Below are positions 30,337 to 41,869 of a stretch of DNA of 64,000 nucleotides, in pieces. The notes under the pieces were generated by a model, which ran no database searches, was not told the origin of the DNA, and worked only from the letters and a program-made list of their open reading frames with translations. Each line of letters starts with the position of its first letter. Positions within the stretch are counted from its first letter, which is position 1. Source of the DNA: Lucinisca nassula (taxonomy: Eukaryota > Mollusca > Bivalvia > Lucinida > Lucinidae). The position numbers and the translations under genes are program-made. The stretch is taken from positions 62,580,406 to 62,644,405 of the forward strand of contig OY757010.1 in assembly GCA_963580285.1 (NCBI GenBank), read 5' to 3'.

Positions 30337-31412
30337 TCTATAGACGGAGCCAATGTTTTGAAACGTGACCTTGTTAACTGTCACTGTGCATGCGCAAAAC
30401 TACTTTTCCTTTTGATAATGATCCTTCTTGGTTGGCAAAAAGCCGCTGGTTCCGTATAAACACATTGTAAATAGGTTTAATATTACGGGCATATTTTAGT
30501 TGACTGTTACAGAAAATCGATCGAATTACACTAAATGAGTAGCTTAATATATTCTAGACTTCATTCCTGCATCTTCCGCATTTTTAGTCATTCGTTTTGC
30601 GCATTTTTATTAGAAATAATTAAGACCACCCCGCCTCGTTACCTGCCTAAGTTTAACAGGTAATTATCATCAAAACATCATCAAATATTCTAGAAACCAA
30701 TAATTACTAGCTAAGACATGTATATTTTAAGAGTAAATTTTGTCGTTTCGATTCCAAACAAAATACAAGTTTACAGAAAATAACATCGCATTTACAATGC
30801 CGACAAACGGCCAAAGACGTTTTTTTGCCCACCACCGGTAAGTCCCGGCAAATAGTATTATTGAGTGATGACGTAGTGTTTGGATGTGTCTATACGGATC
30901 CAATGTTTTGACACGTGACCTTGTTTACATGTCATTGCGCATGCGCAAAATTATTTTTCCTTTCGTGGTTGGCAAAAAGCCTCTGGTTCCATATAAACAC
31001 ATTGTAAAGGTTTAATATTACAGGCAAATTTTAGTTGACTGTCACAGAAAATCGATCGAATTGCACTTTAAATAAGTGCATAAATATATTTTAGAGTTCA
31101 TTTATGCATCTTCCGCGTTTTGTCATTAGTTTGGCGCATTTTTGATTACAAATAATTATGACCGCCCCTCCTCGTTACCTGCATAAGTTTAACAGGTAAA
31201 TTAATCAGGATCAAAACATCATCAAATCATGGCTATTATAAAAGTTTAAAGGTCAGTTTTGTCGTTTCGATTCCAAACAAAATACAAGTTTAGAGAAAAT
31301 AACATCGCATTTCAATGGCGATACACGGCCAAAGACGTTTTCTGCCCAACGCCGTTAAGTCCCGGCAAATAGTATTATTGAGTGATGACGTAGTGTTTGG
31401 GTGTGTCTATAC
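30337..31412 (+). repeat. 550-bp promoter-like unit in tandem duplicate
   Basis: CAATGTTTTG marks the unit at 30351 and 30901 (period 550). Each has a GCATGCGCA NRF-1-like site (GCGCATGCGCA in copy 2), a CGTGAC or CACGTGAC box, GTGATGACGTAG, and a short frame beginning MPTNGQRRFFAHHR or MAIHGQRRFLPN. Copy 1 follows this with a GTAAGT donor-like site; copy 2 has TTAAGT. Could be a duplicated first exon and promoter of an element or host gene. Confidence 0.5.
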
Positions 31413-31414
31413 AA

Positions 31415-31570
31415 GGATGGTCCGACTCAGATCACTTTGCCTGGACAAGCTAAGATCTCCTAAGCAGTTTTCCTGTACTCATGTGCGGTCAGTTTCAGCT
31501 CTGCGTGGAAGCATCTTGCAGCCTAGTTTATTTCTGATTCTGATTTCTTCAAGCCTCTATCGGCGGTGAC
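31415..31570 (-). mobile_element. SINE-A, head part
   Basis: GGTCCGACTCAGATCACTTT, CCTGGACAAGCTAAGATC, TTTCAGCTCTGCGTGGAAGC. A TTTCTGATTCTGATTTCTTC insertion sits in the head. Confidence 0.8.
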
Positions 31571-31645
31571 CCAATGAAAGTAACAGTAGTGGAAAAAGTT
31601 GTAACAGTATAATATTTATCCTCGTGTTATCATTAAAATAATTAT

Positions 31646-31646
31646 C

Positions 31647-31696
<50 letters not shown>

Positions 31697-31742
31697 AAGT
31701 AGCATTAGTAGTAGTTACATTATTATTATTAGTAGTAGTATT
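31646..31742. repeat. microsatellite (TAG)n, interrupted
   Basis: Mostly AGT triplets with a short ATT interruption. Confidence 0.95.
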
Positions 31743-32715
31743 TATGTATATTCCAACAGACCATATTGGCTAGTTTTATCCAATTTTATTTTCATCACGT
31801 TAACATTCTCATGTAATTACCCTTATGTCAAGAAAAATAAGGTTTATATTTTAAACAGTTAGAGAAATGCCATTTACACAGAATAATTAAGGGAGAATCG
31901 TAAATTGTTTTCAGACCCTTTCAATTAACTGTTATAAAATTCGTTTGAAACAAATAACTTAAAGAATATTACCAGAAACATAATAAAACGATAGCTTGTG
32001 GATAGCTATATATTACCTTTGTGGCTAAAGTGCTACATCTTTTAAGTAAGCATACTGTATCGATTCTTTCCAAAGTCAGGGCACAGCAAAATGCACATGT
32101 TGGCAGGTTTGAAACACAAGTTCCCATACAAAAACGCCAATGGTACTGAGTCCACTACGTTCCTTACGCACCCTCATAATATCCGTCAAATGATCATTTA
32201 ATTTTCTATCCAAATATAATCAGATCCAATTTTATTTTTTTCACAAAGTGTCTATGGAAAAATCTTTTAATTGCTGTCAATAAATGTGATATACAAATCC
32301 TTATCTCTTACTGAACTGCAAGGAAAATACACAGTTCAACTACTAGATCGTGTAAGCAACTCGTGTTAGAATTTATGTGTTGAAGTATTGAAGAACAATA
32401 CTAGTGACCATAAAGAGTTAGGTAGTCAACAGCCCAAGTCACAAAAATATCACAGATTTTCACCAGAAAAGTAGCCATTCTGAAGATGTGAAAAATGAAC
32501 TTTTGCATATGACGTCGCATCTGAGAGTGTAATAACGCCATGTAATATTTTCGATAATCCACTGGTGGATTAAATATGCAAATTAGCTAGATACGTTTCG
32601 TAACGTTACATGTACGACGTCCTTAACGACGTCGCGTTTACTAATGGCGGAATATTGATCTTTTTGTAAACAATCGTGAATAAAATGTCATATGATATTT
32701 AGAATCGTGCATTCG
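31743..32715. other. unassigned sequence
   Basis: No gene or known repeat recognised. AT-rich; a GACGTCGC motif near 32511 and again near 32620. Confidence 0.4.
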
Positions 32716-32845
32716 TGCTCATGTATTATTGAATTTATTCAACGAGTTGAGGAAAAGGAATAAAATGCTCGGCAAGCCTCGCATTTTATCCCTTTTCCTC
32801 AACTCGTTTAATAAATTCAATAATACATGAACACTCATATAAGAT
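32716..32845. repeat. long imperfect palindrome
   Basis: Arms of about 57 bp (GTGCTCATGTATTATTGAAT ... AACGAGTTGAGGAAAAGG) mirror each other around CTCGGCAAGCCTCG. Foldback-type element. Confidence 0.8.
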
Positions 32846-33099
32846 CCTCTATTTGTCATACGGGTGTGTTTTCGTAATTACAGTTGTGAAACTCAGCTGA
32901 CCACAGTAATAAATGATTCGGTAAAAATCTTGGACAAAGAAGGTCAGGTGGATACATTTATCCTGAATTATGAAAAAGCTTTTGGCACACCCATTACGAA
33001 AACACTCCTATACAAAGACAGTGTAGCCTTTATCGCCAAAAAAAAAATGAAAATTTTAAGAAGAAAAATTGTCATATTTTTCTTATTTCAGCGTAAAAT
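32846..33099. other. possible LINE RT remnant, short
   Basis: A plus frame near 32873-32990 reads NYSCETQLTTVINDS and VDTFILNYEKAFGTPITKTLLYK, matching the SCETQL... and LDxxKAFDxVxHxxLLxK blocks of jockey/CR1-like RTs. Probably the upstream part of the LINE remnant at 33330. Confidence 0.6.
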
Positions 33100-33276
33100 A
33101 TAGGATGTGGGTACTCGTTAGAACCGCCTCATCGAGGCGGTTCTGATGTGTACCCACAATATACATTTTAGAGCAGAAATAAGAAAAATAAGGTTTTACC
33201 CCGTAAACCCCAGTTTTTCTATATAAAAGTGGAGTTCAAGGGGGTCAAAATTATATAGGTGTGTTTTCGTGATGCC
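33100..33276. repeat. foldback element: core and right arm
   Basis: ACTCGTTAGAACCGCCTC / GAGGCGGTTCTGATG core, then GAGCAGAAATAAGAAAAATA, GTAAACCCCAGTTTTTC, AAAAGTGGAGTTCAAGGGGG and the terminus ATATAGGTGTGTTTTCGTGA. Confidence 0.82.
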
Positions 33277-33329
33277 TCATGAACTACTATAAAGCAAACT
33301 ATATTGTTACGGCATTGGCGGGAATACCC

Positions 33330-34990
33330 TAAAATGAATCGATTCCTTACTTTGCTACAGAAAACAACGAGTTGTTGTTAATGAGAAAACTTCAGAGTGG
33401 ACTCCAGTTTTGTCTGGCGTCCCACAATTGAGGGACTGTTCTGGGTCCATTGTTGTTTTCTTTAAACGTAAATAATATTTCCACTGATATTGATTACGAA
33501 ATAAGACTGTTCGCAGATGACTGTGTTTATTTTCTTTCGTGAAATTAGAGACGCATAGGACTCGTTGAAACTTCAGAAAGATATAGATAGATTAGGGAGT
33601 TCGGCTAGAAAATGGGGTATGATATTTCAACCAGTTAAATGCAACATCATGCAGATAACTAGGAAATGAACAAACAAAATTGAGGCTTCTTACACTTTAG
33701 CGGGAACAGTCTTCGAAAATGTGGATTTCATTAAATACCTTGAATTTACCATCTCACATGACCTGAGATGGTATACTCATATAAGCAACATGTGTACTAA
33801 GGCCAATAGAACACTTCGTTTCTTGAGGCGAAATCTTTATCAATGCCCCAAAGATGTTAAAGAAGCAGCAAATAAAGGACTCGTTCGCCCCATCTTCGAA
33901 TATGGTAGTTGTGTCTGGGACCCCCGTGGAATAGTCCTTCAGGAAGAATTTGAAAAAAAAAAAAGCAGAATAAGGCGACTAGATTTGTTGCGAGCAAATA
34001 TAGCTTTGATATGACGGTTCCAGCGTAAAGGCTTACTGAGAATTAGAGATAATTTAATTTTATGTAATGTTGGTTGGTGTCTGATGCACTGTCTCTGGTC
34101 GGGCCCATCGGAGTTTAACTGTTGGTTTTTTTTTTTGCTCCTGCATTTCAGTGGTTTCTTGCTGTCGAGTCATCACCGTTGTTTCAACTCTGTGGTTATT
34201 TGATTTTTGTGTTCTCTGAGATGTTGCACTGATGAGTTAGGAGGCTTTCATGTGGACTGAACACATTATTTGTCTAAATAGGGCGAGGATTGCGGCCGCG
34301 TAAAATCGATTTAAGCTCCCCCAGTGGAATTCGTTTCCGCTGACCGTTCAAAGGCGATTCTTCTGTAGCGGTTTTTTCCTATGGGTTGTCTTTGAGTGTA
34401 TGTGTTGCTTATATTTTTTGTTTTGGATAGCCAGTTGGCCATTTTGTGGGAAAGTGACAGTCCTTTTGGCTTTCCTCTATTGGTGTTTCCATAAGGGTTT
34501 AGTTATTCCATGTTTGTGTTTCTTTTCCATTGGTGTCTTTGATTGGAGTTGTGGGTTAATTTTATCGATTCCTGATCATTGCCTTCATTTCTGTTTTGAA
34601 ACTGGAAGTATGACCGGAATAGTGAACAACAATTGGATGAGTCTCTCAAGAGAAGAAGGATTATATATACTCTTGTACAAATGTCTAAAGGGTGCTGTCA
34701 ACATTCCAACAGATGACCTTATCCACCAATTAGGAGCGGCAGAAAACATCACTCTTTGGCACTTCAGGTGCCCTCTGCAAGAACTGACATCTACAAGGGA
34801 TCTTCCTCCCTCAGAAAATTAGAGATTGGAATACCCTTCGAGATTCGGTTATTTTATCCGCGGAAGGTGCAAAGGATAATTTAGCGAAGTTTACTTCTTT
34901 GGCGAGAGCTAGGGACAAACTTCCCTATTCACAGGTCATATTGAATGAATGTTATTTGACGTAACACCAGTAACGATTCAGATTCAGATT
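33330..34990 (+). pseudogene. jockey/CR1-like LINE RT, split by repeat D
   Basis: Frames contain IRLFADDCVYF (catalytic block, about 33505), then FIKYLEFTISHDLRWYTHIS, CTKANRTLRFLRRNLYQCP, LVRPIFEYGSCVWDP and, after a poly-A run, TRFVASKYSFDMT. Coding resumes at about 34600 with ETGSMTGI, LYILLYKCLKGAVNIPTDDL. The ending runs into GACGTAACACCAGTAACGAT and (GATTCA)n, the 3' end also seen at 24656 and 25240. 34019-34597 is inserted repeat D. Many stops and shifts. Confidence 0.82.
34019..34597 (+). repeat. dispersed repeat D inserted in LINE
   Basis: Shares GGCGAGGATTGCGGCCGCG, TTGGATAGCCA, GTCCTTTTGGCTTTCC and TGATTATTGCCTTCA-like ends with 37870-38245. It also matches 19818-20230 on the opposite strand. 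No coding frame or TSD established. Confidence 0.7.
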
Positions 34991-35005
34991 CAGGGGGGCT
35001 CCGAA

Positions 35006-35158
35006 GTTAACGTCCCGATCCGAAGGACGGTGCACACTTTTTGACATTCATCCCTACAAATGATGTCAATGGAGCATCTCCGGACACCGCCGCCCTACTG
35101 TATCATTTGCAGGGATGGGTGACAAAACGTGCACAGTCCTTCGGATCGGGACGTTAAC
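35006..35158. mobile_element. MITE-like inverted repeat
   Basis: GTTAACGTCCCGATCCGAAG and its exact complement bound a 153-bp segment. Inner parts (TGCAC, TTTTG, CATCCCT, CAAATGAT) are also inverted. Confidence 0.8.
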
Positions 35159-35164
35159 TGGTAA

Positions 35165-36350
35165 GTCAAAGGTAAATGTCACATGTCATTTGTTTGTTTG
35201 GGTGGGAGGACATTGTCAGAAGGAACATACATGCCAAATATGAAGGAGCTATCTCAAATTGTTCAAAACTTATAATAAAGTAGGTCACAGGTTAAGGTTA
35301 CTGGTCAAAATGTTTGTATGGGTGGGAAGCCCTTGTCACAAGGAACATACATGCAAAATATGAAGGATCTACCGCAAATGGTTCAAAAGTATTGGTAAAG
35401 TAGGTCACAGGTCAAGGTCATATGTCAATTCTTTTGTATGAGTGGGAAGCCCTTGTCACAAGAAAACTACATCCCAAATATGAAGTCTCTATCTCAAATG
35501 GTTGAACAGTTATGACAACGTAGGGCAAAGGTCAAGGACACAGGTCAAAAAGTTTTGTATGAGTGGGAAGCCCTTGTCATGCCTAATATGAAGGCTTTAC
35601 GTCAAATGGTTCAATAGTTATGACCAAGTAGGTCAAAGGACAAGGTCACAGGTCAAAATATTTGTATAGGTGGGAAGCCCTTGTCACAAGGAACATACAC
35701 GTCAAATATGAAGGATAATTCTCAAACGGTTCCAAAATTATGATTAAGTAGGTCGCAGGTCGAGGTCAAGATCACAGGTCAAACTTTTTTGCATGAGTGG
35801 GAAGCCCTGGTCATAAGGCACCTACACTCCAAACATGAAGGCTATATCTTAGATGTTTAAAAAGTTATGGCAAAGAAGGTCAAAGGTCAAAGGTCAAAAT
35901 ATTTGTGTGTTTGGGAAGTCCTTGTCACAAGGAACATACATGTCAAATATGAAGCCTTTATCTCAAAAGGTTCAAAAAGTTAGGATAAAGTAGGTCACAT
36001 GTCAGGGTTAAGGTCAGAGGTAATATATTTGCATAAATAGGAAGCCCTTGTCACAAGGAACCTACATAACAAATATGAAGGCTCTATCTCAAATTCTTCA
36101 AAAGCTATGACAAAGTAGGTCAACGGTCAAGGTCATAGGTCTAAATATTTGTATGGTTGGGAATACAAGACATTGACGCAAGGAACATACATACCAAATA
36201 TGAAGGTTCTATCTAAAATGGTTCAGATGTTATGATAAAGTAGGCCACAGGTCAAGGTCAAGGTCACAGGTCGTTGTTGGCATGCTTGGGAAGCCCTTGT
36301 CACAAGGGACTTGCAGGCCAAATATGGAGACTCTATCTCAAACGATTCAA
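35165..36350 (+). repeat. tandem array 1, ~118-bp unit, about 10 copies
   Basis: Anchor GTGGGAAGCCCTTGTCACAA recurs near 35204, 35324, 35441, 35560, 35670, 35795, 35911, 36037, 36154 and 36285. Each unit also has ATGAAGG..CTATCTCAAATGG and AAGTAGGTCA(C)AGGTCAAGGT. Diverged units; non-coding. Confidence 0.88.
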
Positions 36351-36359
36351 AAGTTATTT

Positions 36360-37330
36360 CAAAATGACCTACTGATCTACTTTTTGATTCGAGATGACCC
36401 ATATTCGAACTTGACCGAGATATTGTCAAGATGATCATTGTGAGCAAGTTTGTGATAATTGGACCCAAACTGTTTCCTCTAGAGTGCTCACAAGGTTTTT
36501 CTATGATTTGACCTACTTACCTTTTGACCCGACATGACCCATATTCGAACTTGAGTATGATATTGTCAACTTGATTAATCTGAGCACGTTGAATAAGGAT
36601 TGGACCAAAAGTGTTCCCTCTATGTGTTCACAAGGTTTTTGTATGATTCGACCGGCTGATCTTCTTTTTGAACCTACATGACTCATATTCGAACTTGACC
36701 GAGATATAGTCAAGCTGATCATTCTGAGCATGTTTGATGAGGATTGTACCAAAAGTGTGGTCTCTAGAGTGTTCACAAGGTTTTTCTATGATTTGACCAA
36801 ACAAACCTATTTTTCGATCCGACATGACTCACATTTGAACGTGAACGAGATATTGCCAAGATGATCATTCTGAGCAAGTTTAATGATGATCGAACCAAAA
36901 CTATGGCCTCTAGTGTGTCCACAAGGTATTTCTATAATTTGACCTACTGACCTCCTTTTTGACCCGACATGACCCATATTCGAATTTACCGAGATATTGT
37001 CAAGATGGTTATTCCGAGCAAGTTTGATAATGATTGGATCAAAAGCGTGGCCTCTAAAGTGTTCACTAGGTTTTTTCTATGATTTGACCTACTGACCTAC
37101 TTTTTTATCTAACATTACCCATATTCGAACTTGGCCGAAATATTGTCGGCTTGACCATTCTGAGCAAGTTTTATGGTGATTGGACCGAAACTGTGCCCTC
37201 TAGAGTGTTCACAGGGTTTGTTCTATGATTTGACCTGCTGACCTACTTTTTGACCCGACATGACTCATATTCGAACTTGACTGAGTTATTGTCAAGATGA
37301 TCATTCTGAGCAAGTTTGATGATGACTCCA
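36360..37330 (+). repeat. tandem array 2, ~143-bp unit, about 7 copies
   Basis: Anchor GACCCATATTCGAACTTGA recurs near 36404, 36535, 36670, 36825, 36966, 37118 and 37260, with GATCATTCTGAGCAAGTTTG and TTCACAAGGTTTTTCTATGA in each unit. Minus frames repeat the same peptide by virtue of the repeat. Follows array 1 directly and ends at a LINE remnant. Confidence 0.88.
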
Positions 37331-38780
37331 CATTTGTGAGCGTTGAAAGTTATTTGCCACTTCTTCTCCCATTCTTGGAGAATTTTTAAGTCCTGTTGAA
37401 GCAAGGAACAATCTGATTGGCTTGTGATGATCCTGTACAGTAAGCTGTCATCCGCAAAGAGCTTAATCTTCGACAGGACACACTCCGGCATGTCATTATA
37501 GCTTTTTCTTCAATGATTAAAATGAGCTGTGTTTCGCAATATCTTCGTTTTCTGAATCCGAGCTGGGAGTCTGTCAAGATCTTCTCTTGTTGAAAGTGTT
37601 TGATAATACTGCTGTGTGTTACATGTTCGAGGATCTTGCAGACTACATAGATAAAGATATAGGACGGTATTTCGCTGGATCAGACGAGTTCCCCTTCTTA
37701 AACTGACGTGACAAGGACGACTTCCAGTCTACAGAGATCTTCCCACTGTCAATAGATATTTGGAACAAGTGGGCTAGTCCAGGGGCAATTCTTCAGCAGC
37801 CTCCTTTAGAAGTCTAGTCGGGATGTTGTCAGGCCCACTAGCCTTGTGGGGTTTGAATTAGGAGGCCTTCATACGGACTGAACAAATTATTTGTCTAAAT
37901 CGGGACGGAATTAAGGGCGAGGATTGCGGCCGCGGAAAATCAATTTAAGCCCCCCCCCCCCCCCCCAATGGAATTCGTTTCTATGACCGTTCCAAGGCGG
38001 TTCTTCTGTCGCGGTTTATTTTTGTTATGGTTTGTCTTTGAGTGTGTGTATCGCTTATACTTTTTTGTTTTGGATAGCCAATGGGCTATTTTGTGGGAAA
38101 GTGACTGTCCTTTTGGCTTTCCGCTATTGGTGTTTCCACTAGGGTCTAGTTAATTCATGTTTATGTTTCTTTCCCTTTGGTTTCTCTGATGGGAGGTGTG
38201 GGTTAATTGTGTCGATTGCTGATTATTGCCTTCACTTCTGTTTTGATATCCATCAAGAGTTTTAGGAAGGACTCCTTAAGGGTTCACTTGAATGTGGGGC
38301 ACATGTTGTGTAAAGATTGACTCTAGGTCTAGGGTGTATGAGCTGTCTTCATTGGTGAAGGCAGATTTGAACCGATCTCCCATGCAGTTGGCTTGGTTCA
38401 AGCTGTCGCTAAAGGTCAGGCCATTCTTTTGCAATCCCGGTGTTGTCCCCTTTCCTTAACTGTAAAGTTCCAACATTTCTTGGGGTGTGATCGAGTTGTC
38501 TGATGTCAGCATATTGTCGACGTATTTGTCATGGGCGTCCCTACAGGCTTTATAGTGTCTGCCTTTTCAGTGCCTTGTACTTAAACCAGTCCTTTGGCTG
38601 ACGTGATTTCCTAGCTCGCCTAAACCATCTTATCTTCTGTCTGGTTAAGCGTCGGATGTCTCTGTTTATCCAGGCGTGGTTGTCATACGAGCTGGAACGT
38701 TGTCTTCAATTATGTGGTGGAATCCTTGTTTGAAATATGTCCATACCTCGTTGATGTGGGAGTAAAAAAATATATGAAAG
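37320..38780 (-). pseudogene. jockey/CR1-like LINE, split by repeat D
   Basis: Minus strand, 38780 to 38245: the linker between endonuclease and RT (VWTYFKQGFHHIIEDN, ACRDAHDKYVDNML, SLNQANCMGDRFKSAFTNED). Then repeat D. From 37865: KASGPDNIPTRLLKEAAEEL, KYRPISLS, SIIKHFQQEKILTDSQLGF, a deletion of the KAFD..GVPQG region, then LSKIKLFADDSLLYRI, LKILQEWEKKWQITFNAHKC. Several stops and shifts. Confidence 0.85.
37866..38245 (+). repeat. dispersed repeat D inserted in LINE
   Basis: GAGGATTGCGGCCGCGG, a poly-C run (37951-37966), TTGGATAGCCAATGGG, TCCTTTTGGCTTTCC, ending near GATATCCATC. Same family as 34019-34597; inserted at a different point of a related LINE. Confidence 0.72.
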
Positions 38781-38959
38781 TGAGATAAAGAAAGACAGTA
38801 GTGTTAAATGTTAACAACATATTAGATTAAAATCAGAATAAAACAGGTATGCTGTGTTCATGGCAACTTGTGGTCAAGAGGCCGGAACTGAGCTGAGCCA
38901 GCAAAATATTGGGATTAAATATATTCCATATTGCCAAGTTGTCAAGGGAAGAATGTATG
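38781..38959. other. unassigned sequence
   Basis: Nothing recognised. Confidence 0.4.
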
Positions 38960-39205
38960 TTTGTTCATTTTGGAGACGTTGCTTCTAATTTTGTTCGACT
39001 TTTACACGACTCTGAGATGAAATGACATCTCAAATTCTGTGACCCAATAGCGCCAATAGGGTTTATGTGCATGGGCGGTCTGCCTCGCACCTCTTTGCCT
39101 GGACAGGCGTAGACCTTCTAAGCGGTTTGCGGTCTGTTTCAGCTCTGCGTAGAAGCACAATGCAGCCCATTCTGTTTCATTAAGCCCCGATGTGCGGGGA
39201 CCCTT
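38960..39205 (-). mobile_element. SINE-A, lacking its 3' tail
   Basis: GTTCATTTTGGAGACGTTGC, GAGATGAAATGACATCTCAA, GCACCTCTTTGCCTGGACAG, TTTCAGCTCTGCGTAGAAGC, head CCCCGATGTGCGGGG. Confidence 0.85.
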
Positions 39206-39216
39206 GTTGATTTTTT

Positions 39217-39337
39217 TTTTTATTATTTTGGTTTTACGGCCCTTTCCAGATTATGTCACTCATATCAAGCCGATCGTTAATCAGAGGTGGGCGAAAACCG
39301 GAGTACCCGGAGAAAAACCACATGACCTTCCGTTGAC
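39217..39337 (-). mobile_element. SINE-C, 3' part
   Basis: GGTTTTACGGCCCTTTCCAG, CATATCAAGCCGATCGTTAA, GGAGTACCCGGAGAAAAACC as in 10100-10323, truncated before the tRNA head. Confidence 0.82.
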
Positions 39338-39769
39338 CCTTGTTGTTGAATGACTCTGACGTAATGGGAGTGGATGGCTCATGCTGTGACGTGTCTTTCG
39401 ATTGGGTGCTGGAAATGTAGGAACAGAGATACTGCATATATGCCATGAATAATTTCATATAACATGAGGCGGCTATCTGACTTTCTCTGCTCCAAGGAGC
39501 TCTAGCCAAGACTAGGCTGCGTATTAGTTACATTGTCGTATGTAGAATAATTGTTTAGAGTCCAGCGAAGGCTCTACGATATACCATTGTGAGTGTATGG
39601 GTATACGACTGTGTGTTTGGGCTCCATACAGTGGAGACACATTGAAGTTGTGAATGGACTATGTTTCTGTATGCTGCTTCGCAAACGCCTGGCCTTTGGG
39701 TCCTGATATTAGATGAATAAAATTATGGAATTTATTAAAATTTGCAATGATTCTCTTGATGGTGGATAC
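39338..39769. other. unassigned sequence
   Basis: A 91-codon minus frame (39234-39509) overlaps the SINE-C fragment and is not considered a gene. Confidence 0.4.
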
Positions 39770-40330
39770 CTAAGTACCTGGCCGAAGAAACAGTTTAAAG
39801 TGAAGGACATGATAATGCATTATATATGATTTAATGTTTGGAGTTCTTGCCCGTGTTATGTGTAAAACTTTAACTTACTAGGATTAAATTCCATGTCCCA
39901 TTGAGATTCTTATAATTAGTTTCGGTATAAGTTCTTCTGGAGGATCGCTGGGCAATCAGGGTGGATTATGGTCAGGTACACCGCAGTGTCATCAGCAAAA
40001 AGGCGATTCTGGGACCGAACATTGTCGGGCAGGTCATTTAGGTATACTAACAATAAAACTGGGCCAAGAAGTGAACTCTGCGATACACTTGAAGTGTACC
40101 TCTGTCCTCATATGAGGACTCACTTTCAAATACATCTGTCTAATTTCTCCCAACCTGAAACGACTTAATCCACTGGAAGGTTACACCATCTACCTGTAGC
40201 TTGTGCATGAGCTTCAGATGATTTATCTTGGCAAAGACCTTTCTAAAACCTTGCAGAAAAAGACATGTCTGTTGACCATTGAAACGTGATCTGGTAAGGT
40301 CACGAATAAGCTGAATCACCTGGGTTGCAC
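39770..40330 (-). pseudogene. LINE RT fragment (palm)
   Basis: Minus strand: LFLQGFRKVFAKINHLKLMHKLQ (degenerate DxxKAFDxVxH), SSLLGPVLLLVYLNDLPDN, LFADDTAVYLTIIHPDC, WDMEFNPSK. Typical palm order of jockey/CR1-like RTs with shifts; ends missing. Confidence 0.8.
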
Positions 40331-41136
40331 ACTAAGATCTGCACTTCCATGCCGTAAAGTGTGTTGTGACAATAAAGTATGTCCCTTAGCTTAGACCAAT
40401 CCTTGTGTCCCTGGTGTTTAAATTAGTTATAAAAAGGAGTAGCGACAAAAGGCAAATAATGTCCAAACTTTGTTTATACCAAGACTGATGGTTGTAAAAC
40501 ATGTTGGAATACACATCTCTGTCATAACTCTCTGTGTATAAATGTTCACAGCAAAGCGCCGTACTGTTCCTAGCAAGATGCCGTCCAGTATTTTACGTAG
40601 AGACGCAAGTTGCCGTACTCTAGCCTTCGAGCATTTTGGCTTGTTTTATTCAGTCCAATTATTCTTTGTGGAAAAATAACTAGCACAGCATAAGCAACAA
40701 TGGGTGGCGGATTTATTCATACCACTGAATTGAAGATTACCACAGTCGTTTCAGTAATAATTATTCATAGTTTTGTGAAGCCCATCATGAATTTTCGCGG
40801 TACCAGCCAAGTACCAGCCGAGTCATTTTTGTGTTTAAATGGCAGTTGACAACGCTTTTCCAAAATGTTTGTACAAGATTTCAGAAAAAAAATAAGTTGA
40901 GTAAATATGGGAAGTGGTTTTACTATCTGACACTTCGTAATCAGGCCAAATTAAGCGATTACCTACCGTCGACATTTACATTGGTACTTTTGAGTAATAA
41001 GTTCCGGAGTCGATGCTGCATGGTCTCTAGATGTAAAACATGAATACATTGGCACACTCGGCGTGATTAAGTGATGTAAAAATAATCAATGGTTTTCTCC
41101 AGTATCATTACTAAAAAGCCTTTATTCCTGATATAA
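40331..41136. other. unassigned sequence
   Basis: No gene or known repeat seen; a 70-codon plus frame at 40831 has no recognisable similarity. Confidence 0.4.
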
Positions 41137-41313
41137 ATATAGATTGTGGGTACTCGTTATAACCGCCTCATCGAGGCGGTTCTAACGACTACCCACAATC
41201 TATATTTTAAAGCAGAAATAAGAATAATAAGGTTTACACCTGTAACCTCCAGTTTTACCATATCAAAAGTGGGGTTCAAGGTGGTCAAAATTACATAGGC
41301 GTATTTTCGTGAT
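41137..41313. repeat. foldback element: core and right arm
   Basis: ATAGATTGTGGGTACTCGTT / AACGACTACCCACAATCTAT palindrome around AACCGCCTC at / GAGGCGGTT. Right arm GTAACCTCCAGTTTTAC, AAAGTGGGGTTCAAGG, terminus CATAGGCGTATTTTCGTGAT. Confidence 0.85.
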
Positions 41314-41369
41314 GATAACTCGACCATCATGTTGACAAGTCCGTGTAATGAACACCTACTCCCACCTTA

Positions 41370-41472
41370 AACCCCACTATATATAGAGAATACTGGGGTT
41401 TACGGGGTATACATTATTTCTTATTTCTGCTAGAGGACACGGGTTGTGTATACTCGTTATAACCGCCTCATG
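41370..41472. repeat. foldback element, left arm fragment
   Basis: AACCCCACTATATATAG, TACTGGGGTTTACGGGGTAT, CTTATTTCTGCT, TGTGTATACTCGTTATAACC, stopping at the centre. Confidence 0.75.
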
Positions 41473-41565
41473 AAGTATAAATAATATAAAGAAAAGACGC
41501 CATCTTGGAAATGTAAAAAATGCACTATGTCGCATGGGTGTTTCATCGTAATGCATAGCGACTTT

Positions 41566-41640
41566 ATTTTGTTTGTTTGTTTGACTTGAGGTTTAACTAT
41601 TTAGGTCATTTTGGAGACACTGCTTCCAATTTTGACGTCA
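41566..41640 (-). mobile_element. SINE-A, 3' fragment
   Basis: (GTTT)n, GACTTGAGGTTTAAC, AGGTCATTTTGGAGACACTG, CTTCCAATTTTG. Confidence 0.8.
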
Positions 41641-41688
41641 ACGGCGGTCTTCCGCTGATAATAGGAAAACTGCATGCAAGGCTTACTA

Positions 41689-41818
41689 ACTTACTTATTT
41701 ACTTACTTACTTACATTTAATTACTTTACTTTGCTTTTTCACTTTACTTTACTAACTTACTTTCTACATGTACTTACTTACTTACTTATTTACTTACATA
41801 TTACTTACTTACTTACTA

Positions 41819-41849
<31 letters not shown>

Positions 41850-41866
41850 CACTTACTTACTTACAA
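41689..41866. repeat. microsatellite (TTAC)n, imperfect
   Basis: TTACTTACTTAC with variants over about 180 bp; one plus frame reads YLLTYLLTYLL. Confidence 0.95.
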
Positions 41867-41869
41867 AAC

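Noticed and set aside
34218..34240. CTGATGAG as another hammerhead core
   Set aside because: No GAAA box or stem II follows; it is the edge of repeat D.
34400..34822. 140-aa plus-strand protein
   Set aside because: It joins repeat D sequence to the resumed LINE RT frame by chance; only the C-terminal part is LINE.
35165..37330. CRISPR-like array
   Set aside because: Units are long, diverged and abut without unique spacers, and the genome is eukaryotic.
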